From NCBI RefSeq assembly GCF_001586785.1, contig NZ_LUFH02000043.1:1-47419 (forward strand): a DNA stretch of 47,419 nucleotides. Reading direction: 5' to 3'. Origin of the DNA: Sphaerospermopsis aphanizomenoides BCCUSP55 (GTDB taxonomy: Bacteria > Cyanobacteriota > Cyanobacteriia > Cyanobacteriales > Nostocaceae). The notes below the pieces were generated by a model. The model saw only the letters and a list, made by a program, of their open reading frames with translations. It was not told where the DNA came from and made no database searches. Shown in pieces: positions 25,649-32,795 of the stretch; position 1 is the stretch's first letter; each line of letters begins with the position of its first letter. The translations under genes and the position numbers were made by a program.

Positions 25649-26986
25649 ATGGAAAATTGGCAAGCAGTCCTAAGTATCATCACATTTATTACCGTCATTG
25701 CTGTCATCATGACAGAATGGGTTGATCTGACTGTTGCGGCTTTATTGGGGGCGTTATTATTAGTTTTTACTAATATTATGACTTTACCAGAAGCTGTTGG
25801 TTATATTGGCAAAAGTCATGGAACTTTGGGTTTATTTTTTGGGGTAATGGTGTTAGTTAGGGCATTTGAACCTACTAATATTTTTAGTTATATAGCAACA
25901 CAAATAGTCATTCTTGCTCAAGGTAGTGGCAAAAAATTACTCTTAGGTATTGTGGCATTAGTTACGCCAATTTGTGCTGTTTTACCTAACGCAACTACAG
26001 TAATGTTATTGGCACCTTTAATACCGCCCATGGCACAAGAAATAGGAGTGAATTTTGTACCTTTATTAATTTTAATGGTGTTTGTAGCAAATAGTGCCGG
26101 ATTATTAACTTTAGTAGGAGATCCCGCCACATTTATTGTTGGTGATGCTGTAAATATTAGCTTTATAGATTATTTAGGAAAATTGAGTTTAGGGGGAGTA
26201 ATTGCTATTGCTACTGTAGTAGTAACACTGCCAATTTTATTTAGAAGAATTTGGAATACTAGGCTAGAGACTTTAGCCGAATTACCACATCCCAAAATCA
26301 ATCATCCACGAGTTTTAATAATGGGTGGAGTTATAGTAGCTTTTGTGTTGATATTTTTCGTAATTGGTGAATCTCTGCCGATTCCTATTTCCCCTGCTGC
26401 AGTGGCTTTGTTGGGTGCAGGTTTGGCTTTATTACTAGCTCAAAAAAGTAGAATTGATACAGTTCATAATATTTTACGAGATGTAGATTGGAGTACATTA
26501 ATATTTTTCATGAGTATTTTTGTGTTAATTGGGGGACTAGATAAAACAGGAGTTATTAAAGGTTTATCAGGAGTTTTAGGAGTTATTTTAGGTAAAAATA
26601 TTTTACTCGGTTCTATACTATTGTTATTTATGGTGGGGATATTATCTAGTGTTGTTCCCAATATTCCCTTAGTGGTAGCGATGGTTCCTTTGTTGAAACA
26701 GTATGTTGTCAATGTGGGATTAGCACCAGCAGAAGTTTTAGCAGCCGATTTTCCGGGACAATTTCCTACAGAAGTTTTACCACTGTTTTATGCCATGATG
26801 TTTGGTGCAACTTTGGGAGGAAATGGTACTTTGGTGGGAGCATCTTCTAACATTGTTGCGGCGGGTATTGCTGAACAGCATGGAAAACGCATTTCTTTTA
26901 AAACTTTTCTACATTATGGAATTCCTGTTACTTTATTACAACTTGTGACTGCGGCTGTATATGTTTTGATTCGGTTTTTACTTTGA
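25649..26986 (+). CDS. ArsB/NhaD/SLC13-type ion transporter permease
   Basis: This 445-residue protein of the ion-transporter superfamily has 11-12 hydrophobic segments. The two inverted halves each show the family re-entrant loop: LPNATTVMLLAPLIPPMA with NSAGLLTLVGDPATF, and VVPNIPLVVAMVPL with GGNGTLVGASSNIVAAG. Members move anions (arsenite, dicarboxylates, sulfate) or act as Na+/H+ antiporters. The substrate is not determined. A strong AGGGAGG ribosome site precedes the ATG. The position below riboswitch copy 2 and a terminator suggests ion-homeostasis control, which fits c-di-AMP biology but is inference. Confidence 0.85.
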   Translation: MENWQAVLSIITFITVIAVIMTEWVDLTVAALLGALLLVFTNIMTLPEAVGYIGKSHGTLGLFFGVMVLVRAFEPTNIFSYIATQIVILAQGSGKKLLLGIVALVTPICAVLPNATTVMLLAPLIPPMAQEIGVNFVPLLILMVFVANSAGLLTLVGDPATFIVGDAVNISFIDYLGKLSLGGVIAIATVVVTLPILFRRIWNTRLETLAELPHPKINHPRVLIMGGVIVAFVLIFFVIGESLPIPISPAAVALLGAGLALLLAQKSRIDTVHNILRDVDWSTLIFFMSIFVLIGGLDKTGVIKGLSGVLGVILGKNILLGSILLLFMVGILSSVVPNIPLVVAMVPLLKQYVVNVGLAPAEVLAADFPGQFPTEVLPLFYAMMFGATLGGNGTLVGASSNIVAAGIAEQHGKRISFKTFLHYGIPVTLLQLVTAAVYVLIRFLL

Positions 26987-27040
26987 GTGTGGAAATTGCC
27001 ACTCTTGGTACAAATTCCCTATATTTCTAGCAGAAGCTAG

Positions 27041-27094
27041 GGGAGCATCCCAAATGTGTAAGTTGATTTTTTTGAAAGAAAGGCAATTGTTCCC
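27041..27094. repeat. 54-bp dispersed repeat (copy 1)
   Basis: It begins GGGAGCATCCC and ends TTGTTCCC, giving short inverted ends. An inverted copy of the same length is at 38491-38544, and similarity continues ~15 bases further into GATATGAATC. Confidence 0.75.
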
Positions 27095-27209
27095 AGGTTT
27101 GATATGAATCAACTGCAAAGAAAGCCAAGGACACAAAGTTAAGAGGGTTTAAAAGAGTTTTTAGTGTTCCTGCGTTTATTTTAGCTTTCATTGGGATACT
27201 CCCGAATTT

Positions 27210-27255
27210 AGAAGTCAGAAATTATGTTTTAATTACATTCTGACTTCTGTTTTTT
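27210..27255 (+). terminator. Intrinsic terminator after the SLC13-type gene
   Basis: AGAAGTCAGAA pairs perfectly over 11 bp with TTCTGACTTCT and is followed by GTTTTTT. It is oriented to stop plus-strand transcripts just before the convergent hliP-type gene. Confidence 0.88.
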
Positions 27256-27257
27256 AT

Positions 27258-27461
27258 CTAATATCTCATAATGTGCAGCACATCGCGGAGAACACTATAG
27301 CCAAATAAATCCCACAGCAAGTAAGCAACAAATCCAATCATGGCCAAGCGTCCATTCCATAATTCAGCTTGGGGATTCCAGCCAAAAATAAAAGCATTAC
27401 GATCTACACCATTATAGGCTTTAGCAACTGGTGGTATATCAGTAGATGAGCGAGTTTCCAT
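27258..27461 (-). CDS. High-light-inducible / chlorophyll a/b-binding-like protein
   Basis: This 67-residue one-helix protein (HliP/SCP family) is a thylakoid membrane protein that binds chlorophyll and carotenoid and protects photosystems or new pigment. The diagnostic helix is AELWNGRLAMIGFVAYLL, where Glu, Asn and Arg coordinate or bridge pigment. The ATG at 27461 (METRSSTDIPP) has GGAG 6-7 bases upstream; a TTG four codons earlier is less likely. Confidence 0.92.
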   Translation of the reverse strand: METRSSTDIPPVAKAYNGVDRNAFIFGWNPQAELWNGRLAMIGFVAYLLWDLFGYSVLRDVLHIMRY

Positions 27462-27973
27462 TTTTTTCTCCAATCCAAAATTAAGTAAGGTTGAGATTTT
27501 GAATCTTTTGTTCTAAACAACAATTTAATGCTTAACTTAAATTTACCTTTTACACACAAGGCTGTATTATGCCTATAGGTACAAACTAGAGGCACTCTTG
27601 TGGAAGATAATTATAAATTTATTGGCGCGAAAAAATCCACCTGGCGATGGTGACAAGAAAATAAACAATAACTAGGTGGAAATTCGATAATTATTTCATG
27701 ATTTATGTCAGCAAATATTTCTAATTTATGATTTATTAAATAGCAATAATTTCGTGCTAAAAGCCTTGTCTTTAACACTAATTAACAATCACAATATATA
27801 AAAATTCTATCTAACGTTACATAAGGTATCCCACCTGAGAGAGATGCTAATCATGGCTAAATTACTGGATTCTGAAAGATGCTGAACTTAAGAATTGCCA
27901 ATAGATACAACTAAATCCTTAATGAGAGCAAATTTAACTTTAAAGGTAAACTTAGAGGCAGGAAATATAAATC
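27462..27973. other. Gene-free AT-rich region
   Basis: No gene is seen in this ~510-bp gap between divergent genes. One inverted pair, TCCACCT (near 27637) and AGGTGGA (near 27675), could form a long-loop hairpin, but nothing identifies it as an RNA gene. Promoters for both neighbours are presumably here. Confidence 0.5.
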
Positions 27974-30900
27974 ATGCAGGAACTGTACAAACATTTATGG
28001 TGGATGGCACAAATACCTATAAATACCGCTGATGTCACACCAGCACAGGCATCGGTTCTTACTTCCGGACCACGCTTTTTTGTGGCTTTAATTTCTGGAG
28101 TGATTCTCGCCTTTGCCTTTCAATTAGTGTTAACAAATCTCTCTATTGCTGCTGGTATTTCCTATTTAGGGCATCCATCAGAGTCCCAGGAAGTTGAAAG
28201 TTTCGGGGGTACAATTCGCAAAATCGGCATGAGGTTGGGAATTTGGACATTAGTCACGGTAACAGTTGCTTTATTCATAGCTTGTTTCTTGGCTGTAAAA
28301 TTGAGTCTATTAATTTTAGATCCCAGATTAGGCGCGATTTTGGGTTTAGTAATTTGGGGTGCATACTTTTTATTACTAATGTGGGTTAGCACAACTACAG
28401 TCGGGTCTTTAATCGGTTCAGTTGTCAATACTGCTACTTCGAGTTTTCAAGCGATTATGGGAACGGCTACAGCAGCTTTAGGTGCGAAAGCTGTCAACCA
28501 GCAAGTTGTAGCGACTGCGGAAGCGGCTGCGTCGGCTGTGCGGCGAGAATTAGGTAGTGCTATGGCACCAACAGGTATTCGCCAAAACATAGAAGAGTAC
28601 ATAGAAAAGCTACGTCCCCCGGAAATTGATATATCCAGGATTCGGTCGGAGTTTGAAAGGTTATTAAATGAGCCGCAATTTAAAGCCTACGCCAGCAGTC
28701 CAGACCTCCGCAATATTGACCGTCAGCGGTTTATTGATTTGGTTAGTAACCGTACAGATTTATCTAAGCGAGAAGTGAGCCGCATAGCTGATTCTTTATA
28801 TGGAGTTTGGCAACAAGTAGTTAGTCAGCAAGTACCTGACCGCTTGGGAGAGTTGGTAGACTATCTCAAATCTTTATCCCCAGGACAAACTAAAACAAAT
28901 GAACTTAATGCTAAACTTGATCAATTAATTGCCGAAGTTCATACATCAAAAGAACCAGAACAAAAGCCTGGTATTGTTCAACAGGCAATATCAACTTTAA
29001 CAGGGGTAATTTTAGGAAGAACAGATTTATCTGATTTGGATGTAGAAAAAATTTGGGATTCCCTCAATACTGCTAGAGAAAAAGTTACAAAACAAATTGT
29101 TCAACAACCTTATAATCCGATTCGTGCCGATATTGAAAATTATCTAATCCATACCCATGCTTGGCAACTAAATGAGGAAAATATTGCCCAAGAATTTCGA
29201 GATGTAATCTATGATACTGCTGCTGATCCTGGTGCAATCCGCAGCGAATTAGAGAAAATTACTCGTCAAGATTTTGTCAATATTCTCCAAGCTAAGGGAT
29301 TTTTAACTCAAGCCCAAATTCAGCAAATTACTGACCAATTGGTAGCAGTGAGAAATGAAGTTTTAATCACAGTCGCCGCCCAGGAAGAAAGAGAAATTAT
29401 CCAAGATTTGCAAAGACGAGTTGAAAGTTACTTACTTGTGACTCCGAAAGTAGATTTAACACCAGCAGGAATTGAGGAGAATTTTAAACCGTTTTTAGCT
29501 GATTCAGAGGCAGATTATCAAACTTTATCGCGGCGATTAGCACAAGTTGAACGGGAACAAATGGGAGAAATTCTGTTAGCACGCAATGACATTCAGGAGT
29601 GGGAATTAGACCCGATTTTAGATGAATTGGAAATGCAGCGTGATCGTGTTTTGGTAGAATCTCTCAGTATAACCCAACAGGTACAACATCAAGCGGAAAG
29701 CCTGTGGCTGAATGTTGAATCTTATCTGCGTAACACAGGTAATAAAGAATTAAATCCTGATGCTATTCGCGCTGACCTGAAACGACTTTTAGCAGATCCC
29801 CAAGCCGGAATTATTGCTATTCAGGCGCGTTTATCTCGCTTTGATCGAGATACTTTGGTACAATTGTTGAGTCAACGCCAAGATTTAACTCAAGCACAAG
29901 TTAATCAAATTATTGATGTAGTGGAAGAATTATGGCATGGCATTCTCCACACACCACAAAAAGTAAAAGAACAATATGATTCTGTAACTAACACTATTGC
30001 CAATTATCTGCGAAATACTGGTAACGAAGAATTGAATCCTGAAGGTATACAGCGAGATTTAACTAGATTATTTGCAAATCCCAGAGAAGGTGTTGTTGCC
30101 CTGCGTCGTCGTTTATCACAAGTAGATAGAGATACTTTGGTGCAGTTGTTAAGTCAACGTCAAGATTTAAGTGAAGAACAAATTAATCAAATCATTGATG
30201 CGATGCAGACATCAATTAAAAATATTATTCGTGCGCCGCGTCGGTTAGCAACCAGAACCCAACAAAGAATGCAAAATTTTCAAACCTATTTGCAGGAGTA
30301 TTTACGACTAACTGGGAAAGCAGAATTGAACCCGGAAGGAATTAAGCGAGATATGCAATTGTTATTGCATGATCCAAGGGTGGGGATGGAAAGTTTGAGC
30401 GATCGCCTCTCCCATTTCGACCGAGAAACAATTATGGCGTTGTTGAAAATTCGGGAAGATATGACTGATGAAGAAGCCGCCAGAATTGCTGATAATATGA
30501 TCTCAGTGCGTGACCAATTTGTAGAACAGGTGCGGGGTATTCAACGACACATTCAAGATGCAATTGAGGGTATTTTTGCCAGTATTCGTAATTATCTCAA
30601 TTCTCTAGAACGCCCGGAACTTAATTATGATGGCATTAAACATGATTTCCGCCAATTGTTTGAAGATCCTCAAGCTGGGTTTGAAGCATTGCGCGATCGC
30701 CTTTCCTATTTCAATCGTGAAACTTTAGTAGCTATTTTAAGTTCTCGTGAGGATATGTCTGAGGACGATGCTAACCGCATTATTGACCAAATTGAACGCG
30801 CCCGAAATACTGTTTTACAACAGGCTGAACACCTACAGAACGAAGCGCAACATCGGCTAGAACAGGTAAAACGTCAGGCACAGCGTCAAGCAGAGGAAAC

Positions 30901-31003
30901 GCGCAAAGCCGCTGCTAATGCCTCTTGGTGGTTGTTTGCAACAGCGGTTGTTTCCGGCATTTCTGCGGCTTTAGGAGGTGCGATCGCTGTAGTTTTGGTG
31001 TAA
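27974..31003 (+). CDS. Large membrane protein with ~97-residue repeats
   Basis: This 1009-residue protein has no function I recognise. Residues 34-60, 88-115 and 118-142 are hydrophobic helices, and a final helix lies at about 985-1008. Between them are about eight copies of a ~97-residue helical unit. Clear copies start near 206, 386, 483, 581, 677, 775 and 872, with a diverged one near 290. Each unit runs Y-L-x-x-T/L, ELNPEGI, D-x-x-x-L-x-x-DP, a LSRFDRDTLVQLL segment, R-x-DL/M, then a helix with N-x-I-I-D. The C terminus is a Gln/Arg-rich coiled coil. It probably sits in a membrane with a long soluble middle. Automated pipelines may mislabel it as a transporter. Confidence 0.75.
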   Translation: MQELYKHLWWMAQIPINTADVTPAQASVLTSGPRFFVALISGVILAFAFQLVLTNLSIAAGISYLGHPSESQEVESFGGTIRKIGMRLGIWTLVTVTVALFIACFLAVKLSLLILDPRLGAILGLVIWGAYFLLLMWVSTTTVGSLIGSVVNTATSSFQAIMGTATAALGAKAVNQQVVATAEAAASAVRRELGSAMAPTGIRQNIEEYIEKLRPPEIDISRIRSEFERLLNEPQFKAYASSPDLRNIDRQRFIDLVSNRTDLSKREVSRIADSLYGVWQQVVSQQVPDRLGELVDYLKSLSPGQTKTNELNAKLDQLIAEVHTSKEPEQKPGIVQQAISTLTGVILGRTDLSDLDVEKIWDSLNTAREKVTKQIVQQPYNPIRADIENYLIHTHAWQLNEENIAQEFRDVIYDTAADPGAIRSELEKITRQDFVNILQAKGFLTQAQIQQITDQLVAVRNEVLITVAAQEEREIIQDLQRRVESYLLVTPKVDLTPAGIEENFKPFLADSEADYQTLSRRLAQVEREQMGEILLARNDIQEWELDPILDELEMQRDRVLVESLSITQQVQHQAESLWLNVESYLRNTGNKELNPDAIRADLKRLLADPQAGIIAIQARLSRFDRDTLVQLLSQRQDLTQAQVNQIIDVVEELWHGILHTPQKVKEQYDSVTNTIANYLRNTGNEELNPEGIQRDLTRLFANPREGVVALRRRLSQVDRDTLVQLLSQRQDLSEEQINQIIDAMQTSIKNIIRAPRRLATRTQQRMQNFQTYLQEYLRLTGKAELNPEGIKRDMQLLLHDPRVGMESLSDRLSHFDRETIMALLKIREDMTDEEAARIADNMISVRDQFVEQVRGIQRHIQDAIEGIFASIRNYLNSLERPELNYDGIKHDFRQLFEDPQAGFEALRDRLSYFNRETLVAILSSREDMSEDDANRIIDQIERARNTVLQQAEHLQNEAQHRLEQVKRQAQRQAEETRKAAANASWWLFATAVVSGISAALGGAIAVVLV

Positions 31004-31023
31004 GTTTGACGTAAGTATTCAGC

Positions 31024-31161
31024 TATAGGCATCCAGTTTGATTCCTGATAGCGAAGCGTGGCGTAAGCCATAATCATTTGTGTAGGCAGGCAAGAGGCAA
31101 AAGGTTTTTAGGGGATTTCAGTGTAAGGAGTTTTGTTCAATAATCAAATAGGAGTCCTATA
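31024..31161. mobile_element. MITE-like element (copy 2) carrying an inserted small repeat
   Basis: The ends match copy 1 (19118-19247): TATAGG...TTTGATTC at the left and TCAAATAGGAGTCCTATA at the right. Relative to copy 1 it carries a 23-base insertion at 31049-31071 (TAGCGAAGCGTGG...GCCAT), itself a small dispersed repeat. It lies just past the stop of the large repeat protein. Confidence 0.78.
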
Positions 31162-31210
31162 TTCAACCGAACACGATATCACAGGTGAATATTGATGTTT
31201 TTTAGGTTCT

Positions 31211-31238
31211 TGCTGATGGCTGATGGCTGATGGCTGAA
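31211..31238. repeat. GGCTGAT heptamer tandem
   Basis: Four 7-base units (GCTGATG) lie between the MITE and the origin region. Confidence 0.8.
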
Positions 31239-31292
31239 TGCTTACGCGTTTGTTTCGGGGTTTGTTTCGGGGCTTGATAGAAATCTGTTGTG

Positions 31293-31489
31293 TTTTCCAC
31301 AACCAACACCCAAATTAAGCTAAAATGTTAAATAAAGTATAAAAAATTATTAAATTTAACTGCAATTGTGGAAAAATTATTACCTTTTGGGGAAAAAGTT
31401 GTGGAAAACTTAAAGATTTTTTAAATAAATTACATCAAGTATAATTACCTTGTGGAAAAATGCCCTAGCTTTTCCACAGCTTTTCCACA
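31293..31489. other. Chromosomal replication origin (oriC) with six DnaA boxes
   Basis: Six perfect TTTTCCACA boxes occur in 200 bp. They are at 31293-31301 (+), 31367-31375 (-), 31400-31408 (-), 31451-31459 (-), 31470-31478 (+) and 31481-31489 (+). AT-rich stretches at about 31320-31366 and 31409-31446 could be the unwinding element. The cluster sits directly upstream of dnaN, the usual location of oriC in cyanobacteria. Confidence 0.9.
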
Positions 31490-31549
31490 GATACTAATCC
31501 CCCGTTCAAAATTTGTTACTATAATCCTTCAGCAGTTGAATCCATATTT

Positions 31550-32698
31550 ATGAAATTAGTTTGCGCTCAAAGCGACCTCAGTACAAACCTTTCACTCGTC
31601 AGTCGTGCAGTACCATCAAGACCTACTCATCCCATACTTGCTAACGTGCTGCTACAAGCGGATCCAGAAACCAACCAAGTCAGCTTAACAGCTTTTGATC
31701 TCAGCTTGGGTATCCGTACCAGTTTTAGTGCTGAGGTAATTGAAGGAGGTGCGATCGCTCTTCCTGCTAAACTACTCGTAGATATCACTTCCCGTCTACC
31801 AGAAGGCGAAATCACCCTCGATGACGAATCAGCAGACAATACCGGAGAAGGTATAGTTGTCACCCTCAAACCCAAAAGCGGCAAGTATCAAGTCCGCGCT
31901 ATGGGAGCAGAAGAATTTCCTGAATTACCTGTAATTGCAGCCTCGGACGCAATTCAACTTACTACCGCTGCATTAATTGAAGGCTTAAAAGGTTCATTAT
32001 TTGCTACCAGTGCTGATGAAACCAAACAAGTCCTCACAGGCGTACATTTAACAGTGAAACAAGACACCTTAGAATTTGCGGCTACAGATGGACATCGTTT
32101 AGCGGTGCTAGAAACAACTAACGAACGTCCCCTAGATACAAGTGAACAACTAGAGGTAACAGTACCAGCAAGAGCATTACGGGAATTACAGCGGATGTTA
32201 GCCCATAGTTCTTCAGAAGAAACTGTATCCTTATATTTGGATCAAGGTCAAATTGTCTTTGCTTGGCAAAATCAACGTTTAACCAGTCGGACTTTAGAAG
32301 GACAATATCCCGCTTATCGGCAATTAATACCCCGTCAATTTGAACGCCAAGTCGTCTTAGAACGGAAACAATTTATCAATACCTTAGAGCGAATTGCAGT
32401 GTTAGCTGATCAGAAAAATAATATTGTCAAAATCAGCATTGATAACGAGAATCAAGAAATTACTTTATCTTGTGAAGCGCAAGATGTGGGTAGTGGTACA
32501 GAGTCAATGCCAGCGCAAATTGCAGGTGAAGATATAGACATTGCTTTTAACGTCAAATATTTAATGGAAGGCTTGAAAGAATTACCATCTACAGAAATCC
32601 AAATGCACTTAAATCAAAGCCTAACTCCAGTAATTTTTACACCTTTAGGTGGGTTAAAAATGACCTATTTAGCTATGCCTGTGCAATTGAGAAATTAG
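31550..32698 (+). CDS. dnaN: DNA polymerase III subunit beta (sliding clamp)
   Basis: The ring-shaped clamp holds the replicative polymerase on DNA. The 382 residues form three similar clamp domains. Recognisable parts are MKLVCAQSDLSTNLSLVSRAV, RPTHPILANVLL, the domain-2 segment TDGHRLAVLE, and the C terminus VIFTPLGGLKMTYLAMPVQLRN. Length is typical (about 366-385). It starts ~60 bases after the last DnaA box of the putative origin. Confidence 0.97.
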   Translation: MKLVCAQSDLSTNLSLVSRAVPSRPTHPILANVLLQADPETNQVSLTAFDLSLGIRTSFSAEVIEGGAIALPAKLLVDITSRLPEGEITLDDESADNTGEGIVVTLKPKSGKYQVRAMGAEEFPELPVIAASDAIQLTTAALIEGLKGSLFATSADETKQVLTGVHLTVKQDTLEFAATDGHRLAVLETTNERPLDTSEQLEVTVPARALRELQRMLAHSSSEETVSLYLDQGQIVFAWQNQRLTSRTLEGQYPAYRQLIPRQFERQVVLERKQFINTLERIAVLADQKNNIVKISIDNENQEITLSCEAQDVGSGTESMPAQIAGEDIDIAFNVKYLMEGLKELPSTEIQMHLNQSLTPVIFTPLGGLKMTYLAMPVQLRN

Positions 32699-32795
32699 AA
32701 AATCAAGGAGTATGGCTTACACCCAGCTATGCCTACGGTATCCTACGTAAACGCTATCTGGAGAAAGAATTAATTGTGACTCTGCCTATTCCTTA
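32699..32795. repeat. Small dispersed repeat relic after dnaN
   Basis: The gap between convergent genes contains TATGGCTTACACC, then GCCTACGGTATCC and TACGTAAACGC, pieces of the GGCTTACG/TACGTA-type small dispersed repeat family. No gene is seen. Confidence 0.5.
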
